NCBI RefSeq assembly: GCF_004769575.1
Contig: NZ_RQGA01000009.1
Coordinates: 171,248 to 235,247, forward strand
Reading direction: 5' to 3'
Length of the DNA stretch: 64,000 bases
Origin: Leptospira perdikensis
GTDB taxonomy: Bacteria > Spirochaetota > Leptospiria > Leptospirales > Leptospiraceae
Below the pieces are notes generated by a model that had not been told where the DNA came from, searched no databases, and saw nothing but the letters and a program-made list of their open reading frames with translations. This document shows positions 57,280-64,000 of this stretch, piece after piece. Position numbers and translations under genes: made by a program. The stretch's first letter is position 1. Every line of letters begins with the position of its first letter.

Positions 57280-57909
57280 TTATTTCTTTTGGCCTACAAA
57301 TCGAATGACGGAACCTGTTCCATTATGAAACGCACCTTCTTTCAGCTGAATTTCCGTTTCTTTTAGTTCTATCGTATGATAGTTTGCGAAGTCGCTTTGA
57401 ATTTCTTCAATAGAATATAACATATCAATTTCTTTTGGACCTCCCATCTTCTCATCTCTTTGCAGATAGTCAATATGCCGTTTGCTAAATGCTTCAAAGA
57501 TTATATACCCATTGGGTTTGAGTAAATGATCTAAAGCCTTATGGTATTTTGATTTGATTGCAGCAGGAAAATGTGCATAGATAAGTGCAATGGCATCAAA
57601 TTGGTTCGGTTGGTAGTTTATAGATTCGATTCCACCTATTTGATAATCAACCGATACTTTATTTTTTTCTGCTAGTTGTTTTGCTTTTTTTTGCCCTTCT
57701 ATACTGATATCAAATGCAAAACTTTTCCATCCGATTTTTGCTGCATACACCGCATTTCTTCCTTCTCCCTCTGCGGGAAAAAGAATACTACCTGCTTTGA
57801 GTTTGTCGAGTTGTTCCTTTAAATACAGATTTGGCGATTCGCCATAAGCAAACTCTTCTTTACTGTATCGTTCATCCCATCTTTTGGTCCAGGCATCGTT
57901 CATAATCAT
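57280..57909 (-). CDS. class I SAM-dependent methyltransferase (TehB-like)
   Basis: A 209-aa cytosolic methyltransferase. [21 protein letters not shown] is the N-terminal signature shared with TehB/thiopurine-type enzymes. Motif I is [26 protein letters not shown] gives the acidic residue after strand 2, and [13 protein letters not shown] and YIIFEAFSK complete the fold. The start is either of two Met codons (57909 or 57903). It is a lone minus-strand gene, and the substrate (for example tellurite, thiol or small molecule) is not resolved. Confidence 0.85.
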   Translation of the reverse strand: MIMNDAWTKRWDERYSKEEFAYGESPNLYLKEQLDKLKAGSILFPAEGEGRNAVYAAKIGWKSFAFDISIEGQKKAKQLAEKNKVSVDYQIGGIESINYQPNQFDAIALIYAHFPAAIKSKYHKALDHLLKPNGYIIFEAFSKRHIDYLQRDEKMGGPKEIDMLYSIEEIQSDFANYHTIELKETEIQLKEGAFHNGTGSVIRFVGQKK

Positions 57910-57999
57910 ATATGAAAAATTTAGGACTTAGATTTTCCACTATTAATCTAGTGGGATTTTAGAATTAAAGAATTCTGCCTGTAGTTTTTAAGTTATACC

Positions 58000-58653
58000 T
58001 TAACCGAATAATGTTTGTTCGTAATCGAGATCTTCTGTAATGATATCCTCTGGTTGGAATTGGGTGATGAGGTGATTCACTTCTGATTCCGAATTGGTTT
58101 TCGGATCAAGCCAACGATCTTGATTCTCCTTTCCAATGACTATAGGTTGTCTATGTTTGTTGGGACCGAAGTTATGGATTTCTGCCGTTCTTTTGTTTGC
58201 AACTTGTGTTACGATTGTAACCCAGGTTGTATTGTCAGGATACAAACCCCAAATTCCACCAAAGTAGGAATCTTTATCTTTAAATTCAATTTTGAATTTA
58301 TGTTTTTCTCCATTGAGTTGGGTTTGCCATTCGAAGTATGATAATACTGGAATTAAACATCGATTTGTTGAATAATTTTTCCAAAAGGTAGAAGTAAATA
58401 TATGTTCCGATTGGGTTGTCGTAATAAGACGATTAGCCCAAGGTTGTTTTGTTCCCCAAATACCAGGAGAAATTACTATTTTGTCTTCAAGATTTTTAAT
58501 ATACCAAAATAGACTATTCGGTTTTACTGCTAACCCATTCATCATATATTTCTGGCTATCTATTTCATAATTGTTGTCTTGAGCGGAAAAATTCCTCCAC
58601 CGATTTTGGTATTTTTTTTGAGAAACCAGCCTGTTTGTGAATAAATTTGACAT
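58000..58653 (-). CDS. SRAP-family (YedK/HMCES-like) protein lacking the catalytic Cys2
   Basis: A 217-aa protein of the SOS response-associated peptidase family, whose members crosslink to abasic sites in single-stranded DNA through Cys2. Family blocks are RCLIPVLSYFEWQ (normally RCLIPADGFYEW), GGIWGLY, and IHNFGPNKHRQPIV with the active-site His. The N-terminus reads MSNLFTNR where MCGRF is expected, so Cys2 is absent, and an in-frame stop lies 18 bases (six codons) upstream, which excludes a longer start. Loss of the crosslinking chemistry or a changed role is therefore likely. Confidence 0.78.
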   Translation of the reverse strand: MSNLFTNRLVSQKKYQNRWRNFSAQDNNYEIDSQKYMMNGLAVKPNSLFWYIKNLEDKIVISPGIWGTKQPWANRLITTTQSEHIFTSTFWKNYSTNRCLIPVLSYFEWQTQLNGEKHKFKIEFKDKDSYFGGIWGLYPDNTTWVTIVTQVANKRTAEIHNFGPNKHRQPIVIGKENQDRWLDPKTNSESEVNHLITQFQPEDIITEDLDYEQTLFG

Positions 58654-58766
58654 TGGTAGTTTAATGAACTAATAGGTTAATTCTTTTCGGATGTTAGGTT
58701 TTACGGATTTTCTTTGAGTCGTATCTTGTTAGAATTCATAGTATCAATTGCAGTATTGATAGGTTT

Positions 58767-59330
58767 TCAAACTCGTAGTGATCCACGAAATCCCCTAACA
58801 GCATAATAAGAATCTGCTCCGTTGTGATAGATAAAAACATTCCCATAACGAAAGTCTGCAAACAAAGCCCCACCTAAGTTTCTGATGTTCGTAGGAGTTT
58901 GGATCCAACTGGAAGTTTTTTTATCAAATTGACCTAAGGTTTGTAATTCCCTGTATTGTTCTTCTGTGAGTAACTCGATACCCATTGCATTTGCCATATC
59001 GATTGCACAATTTTTGGGTTTATGTTCTTTTCTTGCATCTAAGGCTTTCCTGTCGTAACAGACGCTGCGACGATCCTTGGGAGTTTCTTCGCAACAATCG
59101 TAGAAGATATATTCCCCTGTTTTTTTATCGTATCCAATGACGTCTGGTTCTCCTCCGGTTTTTTCCATTTCACTGAGAGACCATAACTTTTGTGCATTTG
59201 CTTCTAACTTACTTTGTACTTTTGCCCAATCTAAATCTTTATGGCGACTTTTGTTCTTTTCAAAACGGATTTTTAATTCTTGGAGTAGTTCATCTGATTG
59301 TTTTTGTGATAATTTCTTTGTATTACTCAT
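58767..59330 (-). CDS. DUF4256-family protein
   Basis: A 187-aa cytosolic protein matching the DUF4256 family. Conserved blocks are GGEPDVIGYDKKTGEYIFYDC, TPKDRRSVCYDRKALDARKEHKP in pattern, and DFRYGNVFIYHNGADSYYAVRGFRG. The family function is unknown. It is a single gene on the minus strand, separated from its neighbours by 100-200 bp, in keeping with the accessory look of this end of the window. Confidence 0.85.
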   Translation of the reverse strand: MSNTKKLSQKQSDELLQELKIRFEKNKSRHKDLDWAKVQSKLEANAQKLWSLSEMEKTGGEPDVIGYDKKTGEYIFYDCCEETPKDRRSVCYDRKALDARKEHKPKNCAIDMANAMGIELLTEEQYRELQTLGQFDKKTSSWIQTPTNIRNLGGALFADFRYGNVFIYHNGADSYYAVRGFRGSLRV

Positions 59331-59546
59331 GCTATAGTAATTCCTGTGATGAATTCGATACAGTGATATGCAGAATATTTAAACTATTTTGTTTTAAAAT
59401 TCTAACAAGGTTCAAAATTTTCGTAAAGTAAATTTGAAATGAATTTTTCGTAAATTTTGAATCAATCTTCTATTAAAACTTCAAGTCGGTAAGATCAAAA
59501 TCAATAAAAGGACATCTTGATCCCATCGAATATAAAAAGGAGATCA

Positions 59547-60230
59547 TTAGTTCTGTAAAGGGCAATCTCTTTCCAGACGTTTTTGCAGATCTTTCACAAT
59601 GGCAAATTTTCGTTCTCGCAGTTGATCGGGGAATTCTTCCTTGTAAGTTTTAATATCGATATAAGAAAAGTTCATATAAATATTTTTGAAGGGCCTAGGG
59701 AAAAGTTGGCCTGGTGATTGAACATGGTGAAGTCCACCGGAAAGGCAAAGGAGCATGATACCATCATCAATTGTTTCTATGATATCTGCGATGCCAGCTC
59801 TAACTGTCATGGGCTTTCCGAATTTATCCAGTCCATTTGGCCGTTTCATTCTACCTTCAGGAGCAATCATTACAACATCTGTTGGACGGATATTGTGTAG
59901 ATAAGTATTCCATGTATCGTCTTTTTTTCGGGAGACTGAAGATAGATTGGGAATCATTAGTTTCCAAAAAGTACCAACAAACGGACGTTTGAGTGTAATG
60001 TCTGCTCCAGGGATATTGAAATGACCTGCGACATGCCAGAGGTAACGGAAGGGAAGTACCTGAGAATAGACAAGCTCATACAAAGACGTATGGTTCAGAA
60101 AAACCATTAGCCGAATATTTTTCCACGGATCATCAGGAATTGGATCGAGCCATTTATAATGACCTCGATAAAGAATCTGAGAAATGATTTTAACAAATAA
60201 CAGAATCAGAAATGCAAGAATCTGTCTCAC
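59547..60230 (-). CDS. 1-acylglycerol-3-phosphate acyltransferase-like (PlsC family)
   Basis: A 227-aa membrane-associated acyltransferase with an N-terminal hydrophobic segment (residues 3-20). The catalytic block is NHTSLYE, i.e. HX4E (His47, Glu52) in place of the usual HX4D. The substrate motif is IAPEGRMKRP (EGR 125-127). It should transfer an acyl chain to a lysophospholipid or related acceptor. The gene stands alone, 87 bp from the NDT-phosphatase fusion, on the same strand. Confidence 0.75.
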   Translation of the reverse strand: MRQILAFLILLFVKIISQILYRGHYKWLDPIPDDPWKNIRLMVFLNHTSLYELVYSQVLPFRYLWHVAGHFNIPGADITLKRPFVGTFWKLMIPNLSSVSRKKDDTWNTYLHNIRPTDVVMIAPEGRMKRPNGLDKFGKPMTVRAGIADIIETIDDGIMLLCLSGGLHHVQSPGQLFPRPFKNIYMNFSYIDIKTYKEEFPDQLRERKFAIVKDLQKRLERDCPLQN

Positions 60231-60317
60231 TGCTTCACCTGACTTTTTATAGTTTAAAAGTTACCAACAAGATTTGGCGAAACAAATGAGATCGTTTATC
60301 GTTCAGCGGTTGATCCA

Positions 60318-61436
60318 TTATTTTAGAGCTAACGCGCGTAGTTGTTCCTGGAAACCCTCGTTGATATTAACTACTTTCCTTTTTGTTTTTAAGAATTGCA
60401 TGGACTCATCCACAGATTTGCCGTCAGTCTTTGTAAGGTAAGCAGTCACGATTGCAGCACTCCTAGAGACACCTGAAAGACAGTGGACAAGAACTTTTCC
60501 GGTTTTCCTACCTTCTTGTATGAATTCGAGACATTCTGGAAGTATTCCTGATAATGCCTCTGATTTATTATCCATGATACGGAAAGACTTGTGATTAAAT
60601 TCTCCTTTATGAGGGTCATCGAGAAAGGATCCCAACGATAATATATGTGTAATCCCGATTCGTCTCAGCTCATTCTTATTTAAAGAAGCCTGTAAACCAC
60701 TGATAAACAATCCATCGACTACTTCATCAGGTACTGCGGTCTCCACAATCGCTGGACTTTCTAATGAATTACTTCTTGCGAGGATACCGATGATTTGATG
60801 GATAATGTCGATTTGATTGATTTTTCCTTTTTTGTAACCCTCTGATCCTCGCAGTTGAGCTAGGAAATCGAAAACTTGTTTGCCTATTTCTACCCAAATT
60901 TTTGTAGAAGTAGGTATCGGCCCACCTAATCCTCCTCTTCTACGGAGGATATCAAAACTAAGCTCTAATGCTTGACCCAAATCATCCAAACGTGTAGCAT
61001 AAGGAACACTTCTTGCTAATCCTGTGATCATCAAATTGTCTTCTCCGAAGAGTTTCGTTCGATAATCCGTCTTATAAAACACAACAGGTTTCCCGGCAGT
61101 AAAGGCAAGAGTTGCTTCTACAATTCCGCCTTCATCAGGTACTCTTCCATTTAAGTTCAATACAACGCCATCACATCTCTCTAAAACATTATAAACATCA
61201 ATTGCAAAAATGGCTGATTTAAGATAGTAAGTAGCCCATCCCTGTTCCTCTTCCGGTACAATATCTCTTGCTTTGGGGATTTCTTTGAATAGTTCAGCAA
61301 TTTCTAATCCGTCTCTTGGAGGAAGAAATGTTTTATAACCAATAGATTCCAAATGATTCGAGATTGCAGTCAATTCCGCGATTTCAGATGGATTGAACAT
61401 TGGGCCTGCGATATAAATTCTTTCCGTTTTGCTCAT
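60318..61436 (-). CDS. nucleoside 2-deoxyribosyltransferase-like domain fused to a dual-specificity phosphatase
   Basis: This 372-aa cytosolic protein joins two enzymes. The N-terminal ~165 residues form a nucleoside 2-deoxyribosyltransferase-like domain: IYIAGPMF (7-14), CDGVVLNLNGRVPDEGGIVEATLAFTAGKP in pattern, with Glu107 as the probable nucleophile. A linker of about 70 residues follows. The C-terminal domain (about 235-370) is a dual-specificity phosphatase with DGLFISGLQASLN, general acid Asp289 in RIMDN and P-loop HCLSGVSRS (318-326, Cys319). Both active sites look intact. A single polypeptide could act on a nucleotide or glycosylated nucleoside; this is inference. Confidence 0.88.
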   Translation of the reverse strand: MSKTERIYIAGPMFNPSEIAELTAISNHLESIGYKTFLPPRDGLEIAELFKEIPKARDIVPEEEQGWATYYLKSAIFAIDVYNVLERCDGVVLNLNGRVPDEGGIVEATLAFTAGKPVVFYKTDYRTKLFGEDNLMITGLARSVPYATRLDDLGQALELSFDILRRRGGLGGPIPTSTKIWVEIGKQVFDFLAQLRGSEGYKKGKINQIDIIHQIIGILARSNSLESPAIVETAVPDEVVDGLFISGLQASLNKNELRRIGITHILSLGSFLDDPHKGEFNHKSFRIMDNKSEALSGILPECLEFIQEGRKTGKVLVHCLSGVSRSAAIVTAYLTKTDGKSVDESMQFLKTKRKVVNINEGFQEQLRALALK

Positions 61437-61964
61437 ATCTTATTTACTCCTTGTAATGGGCTAATTTTTGCGTACAGAGATTAGGCGACTTGATTAAAGC
61501 TATATCTATGAAAACCTCGTTCAAAATGGCAAGAAGAATCTTGTTTAAGCCTTTAATTTTTACCAGCAAACAAACGCAAGGTATCATAAACTAACAGAAA
61601 GAGATTGTCGTCTGCCAAAATGAAGGTTGGATTCGGTGTCATTATTTGTAATTGTCTTTTTTTGTAGTGTTTTTAATTGTGATACACTTTAGGTTTTTTT
61701 AATTTTCCATTTTAATCTGGGAAAGGGTTGATTGCGGATTTTCTATTTCTTTTTTAGAAAGTTTATTTCCAGATTCATCTGGTTAAAAATACATTAGCAA
61801 CTTTGATATAATTTTTCTCCCACTGAATGCCATCATTCCATCTAATTTGATCAGTGGTATTTCCTGCTATACGAATCAACTCTCCTTAATTTGTGTTTTC
61901 TGAGGCTAAAAAGAAAGAAGTAATTTCCTAATTTCTTCGTTTTGGTTTTAGAAGGTTGTGATTT
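61437..61964. other. AT-rich intergenic region with a possible gene remnant
   Basis: This 528-bp stretch has no intact gene that I can support. On the minus strand a 34-codon frame (about 61775-61879) reads IRIAGNTTDQIRWNDGIQWE and looks protein-like but lacks a proper start, so it may be the remains of a decayed gene. No tRNA, hairpin terminator or repeat is evident. Confidence 0.5.
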
Positions 61965-62648
61965 TTAGAGTTCAAGTAAAAAGGTATCTAGAACTTTATC
62001 ATTTAGGAAATTAAACTTTCCTGTTTCATCTTTTATGACTTGAAATGAAAATTTATAGTCATCTTTTTTTAGAACCATCTTGGTCTCTTTATTTTCTAAC
62101 ATCCATTCATTATCTTTTATCTCATAATAAATGGGGAAAATATCAGAAACTACCGAATTGGAATCTGCGAAAGCAATAATTGCATTTTGTCCATGATCCA
62201 ATTTGATTCTAAAATATTTTAATGAGTAAAAGCCAACCATTTTTGAACGAAATTTTTCTGCGTTATCAATCATGGTTATTTTTTCTTTTAATTCAGATTC
62301 ATTTCCCAGATTATATTGAAAAGGAATAAGGTAAATCCATCCAGTTAAAACTCCACATTTGACTTTGACCATCTCAGCATGTTTAGTGCCTGATTTCGTA
62401 GAATATTGAAAGGCTGAAAAATCAAGAATTTTTGAGATAGTGAATTTAGGGCAATAGTCGATTTCTTTTTTGTCCCCGAAATTTGAATAGATAGAGGTAT
62501 TAATATTCAGTCGTATATGTGTATGTTTTTTTATATTTTCGTTTAAAAATACAACCTCCTTAAATCCTTCTACTTTTGTATGATCCAATTTGTTACATTG
62601 GAAGTAAAATATTGAAATTGTAAATATTATGGTTTTAATTTGATTCAT
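61965..62648 (-). CDS. putative lipoprotein of unknown function
   Basis: A 227-aa protein with a short hydrophobic N-terminus ending IFYFQC (Cys18), compatible with a spirochaete lipobox although Gln at -1 is unusual. The mature part is AT-rich in codon use, Lys/Ile/Asn-rich and has no known domain. A central SH3-like pattern (VKVKCGVLTGWIYLIPF) may be present. It lies between the NDT-phosphatase fusion and the NAT gene, on the same strand, with gaps of more than 140 bp on both sides. Confidence 0.6.
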   Translation of the reverse strand: MNQIKTIIFTISIFYFQCNKLDHTKVEGFKEVVFLNENIKKHTHIRLNINTSIYSNFGDKKEIDYCPKFTISKILDFSAFQYSTKSGTKHAEMVKVKCGVLTGWIYLIPFQYNLGNESELKEKITMIDNAEKFRSKMVGFYSLKYFRIKLDHGQNAIIAFADSNSVVSDIFPIYYEIKDNEWMLENKETKMVLKKDDYKFSFQVIKDETGKFNFLNDKVLDTFLLEL

Positions 62649-62794
62649 ATTTCCTTCTTGAATTTCATAGAGAGAGGCGATATAAAAAGGTATCTAGTTT
62701 CGGAAAATGAAAACATAAGTTTTGAAACGCAGTGAGTATTATTTGTTATATGAAGAACTGAGCTTTCAATAGTGGTTCATTTAATTTTCTAAAA

Positions 62795-63613
62795 TTATTT
62801 ATCCCACTGCAAACCAGGAGTATTGAATTTAGTTCCTATAGGAAACATTAGATTGAAATTTTTTTTAAGAATTTGTAATAGTTCTTCCGGTGTATCAATT
62901 TTTGTTTTATAAGCTATGCCGTTTTTATCTCGCTCCGATAATTCTCTATTTACGAGTGTATATCTTTTTCCATCACTTCCTGCTTGGGCAACTATGAGCC
63001 GATCTCTAAAATGTGATTTCGGATGAGTACTTGTAAACCAATTTGCTAGTTCGCGATCAATTTCGGGCATTTCTTCAAGTGTGAATTCACAAACATCGAT
63101 CCAGCCGGAGGGAAAAAGAACCTGATGGAAATACTTACCATTGTCATGTAAAATCCGTCTTGTTTCGTGATTTGTTTCTTGTTCAATATTTGGTATTAAT
63201 TGTATCGCAGATGTTAATGATACTCCCCCAACTCCTACATCAGCTAACCAAGAATTGCCTTGAAGTTCTACACGCAGAAAAACATGTGTTCTGGGCGGAG
63301 TAAAATCTCTAGGTTTATCTAACCTAACTCTAGCACTGATAGGGGTTACTTCAAAGCCCAGTTTCTTTAAAACATGAAAAAGAAGTCCATTTTGTTCAAA
63401 ACAATAGCCTCCGCGACGTTGAATTACTAATTTCTCAAAAATTGATTCTAAGTTAATATCAATATTTTTTCCCAACAAAATATCTAAATTCTCAAAGGGA
63501 ATGCTTTGAACATGTGCATTAGTGATATTGTTAAGTAATTCAAGGGAAGGAAGTCGTGCTCCACTATGTCCAATTCTATCAAAATACGCATCTAAAAATA
63601 GATTACTATTCAA
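62795..63613 (-). CDS. arylamine N-acetyltransferase
   Basis: A 272-aa acetyltransferase that moves acetyl groups from acetyl-CoA to arylamines or hydrazines. The catalytic triad is complete: Cys71 in RRGGYCFEQN, His110 in PPRTHVFLRV and Asp125 in WLADVGVGG. Length is normal for bacterial NATs. It is a lone minus-strand gene in the AT-rich right end. The physiological substrate is unknown. Confidence 0.94.
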   Translation of the reverse strand: MNSNLFLDAYFDRIGHSGARLPSLELLNNITNAHVQSIPFENLDILLGKNIDINLESIFEKLVIQRRGGYCFEQNGLLFHVLKKLGFEVTPISARVRLDKPRDFTPPRTHVFLRVELQGNSWLADVGVGGVSLTSAIQLIPNIEQETNHETRRILHDNGKYFHQVLFPSGWIDVCEFTLEEMPEIDRELANWFTSTHPKSHFRDRLIVAQAGSDGKRYTLVNRELSERDKNGIAYKTKIDTPEELLQILKKNFNLMFPIGTKFNTPGLQWDK

Positions 63614-63733
63614 AATAACACCTTAATCATTTTCTAGCTTTTGTAGATTAACTTTATAAGTATACGAAATTTTTAGACAAATAGTAAAGCGAATTGTGTT
63701 TATTTGAGTTTCCAGTATTGACTCTCGAAGGTT

Positions 63734-63751
63734 AGCGAGGCGTAAGTCGCT
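63734..63751. repeat. GC-rich inverted repeat between NAT and the partial gene
   Basis: AGCGA (63734-63738) and TCGCT (63747-63751) pair around GGCGTAAG. Together with GTTATGCG downstream it forms a short GC-rich element standing out from the AT-rich surroundings, beginning 19 bp after the stop of the partial gene on its strand. It is reminiscent of cassette-end recombination sites but does not match the attC core sequences. Confidence 0.35.
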
Positions 63752-63768
63752 GTTATGCGTAGTTGCGT

Positions 63769-64000
63769 TTAATGCAATAGATTATATTTTTTTAATAAGT
63801 ATTTAAATTTTTTGTTCAAATCAGCTTTATTATATTGAATATTCTCTATTTGGAGGGGGCTGTTTTCTCCATTTGTGATTTGTTTCTTAATGTTACAAGT
63901 AATGCTTTCTAATTTGAAACTGTTGTTTGAATAATTGTAAATAACATTTATAGTTCCGTATCCTTCATTGGGAAACCCTATTGATTCGTAGAAATTATAA
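63769..64000 (-). CDS. unknown protein, C-terminal part (cut by window edge)
   Basis: An open frame enters from the right edge on the minus strand and runs 76 complete codons to a TAA at 63769. The visible sequence includes FYESIGFPNEGYGTINVIYN and ends KKFKYLLKKYNLLH. The frame is clearly protein-like, rich in Asn, Lys, Ile and Tyr. I do not recognise it. The start lies outside the window. Confidence 0.65.
   Translation of the reverse strand, partial: YNFYESIGFPNEGYGTINVIYNYSNNSFKLESITCNIKKQITNGENSPLQIENIQYNKADLNKKFKYLLKKYNLLH

Noticed and set aside
60318..63613. Anti-phage defence island in the right-hand accessory region
   Set aside because: NDT-like and phosphatase domains occur in some defence contexts, but there is no associated nuclease, toxin, helicase or membrane effector gene, and the neighbours (NAT, PlsC, lipoprotein) are unrelated single units.

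Overview
The window looks like chromosomal DNA of a Leptospira species, most likely one of the environmental (saprophytic) clade. This is inferred from the moderately AT-rich composition, lipoprotein signal sequences of the permissive spirochaete type, porin-like outer-membrane proteins ending in Phe, abundant chemotaxis, STAS, PilZ and class III cyclase genes, and tRNA-Ile/tRNA-Ala genes that are not attached to rRNA. No rRNA, insertion sequence, prophage or CRISPR array was seen. Genes are densely packed, often with ATGA start/stop overlaps.

Region 1 (1-14.4 kb) is housekeeping. It holds leuB (cut by the left edge), an ArgD-type aminotransferase and a phosphohexomutase in one overlapping minus-strand operon. 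These are followed by a PLP aminotransferase overlapping a YprB-type RNase H-like gene, a CBS protein, tRNA-Ile and tRNA-Ala, hemW, a CAU-anticodon tRNA, a bifunctional-nuclease/UVR protein, a phasin-like protein, an MFS transporter, an ACT-domain protein, an outer-membrane protein, a PilZ protein, and thiC behind a TPP riboswitch.

Region 2 (14.4-31.2 kb) holds an acyl-CoA dehydrogenase and trxA, which is coupled to a metallo-beta-lactamase protein with two cyclic-nucleotide-binding domains. Next come several Leptospira-type hypotheticals, panD overlapping a Panacea/DUF4065-like gene, and a lipB / membrane sensor / STAS-zinc-ribbon / murJ operon. On the minus strand a large unknown membrane protein, an LRR lipoprotein and ileS follow one another.

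Region 3 (31.3-39.9 kb) has a multi-TM methyl-accepting protein overlapping an SCO-like thioredoxin-fold protein, speD, a GH13 glucosidase, a STAS protein, a glycosyltransferase operon (ArnT/PMT-like, an 8-Cys exported protein, and a DPM-like GT2) and a DinB-fold protein. Region 4 (40-47 kb) is a sulfate-ester module: a type I sulfatase, its formylglycine-generating enzyme, a metallo-beta-lactamase lipoprotein, a divergent outer-membrane protein and an SdsA-type alkylsulfatase lipoprotein.

Region 5 (47-64 kb) is more accessory and becomes AT-richer to the right. It contains a zinc-ribbon SDR lacking the usual catalytic Tyr, a soluble inverted MCP with a C-terminal Cache-like domain, an ABC exporter, rsuA, a thioesterase, a class III cyclase and a MepB + SMR pair. 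Divergent to the pair is an ArsR-SRPBCC module whose palindromic operators are visible, one of them containing the start codon. Then come single-gene units: a methyltransferase, a SRAP-like protein lacking Cys2, DUF4256, PlsC, a nucleoside deoxyribosyltransferase fused to a dual-specificity phosphatase, a lipoprotein, NAT, and the 3' end of an unknown gene at the right edge. The fusion, the Cys-less SRAP protein, the inverted MCP and the non-canonical SDR are the strongest leads. I found no convincing multi-gene novel defence or mobile system.
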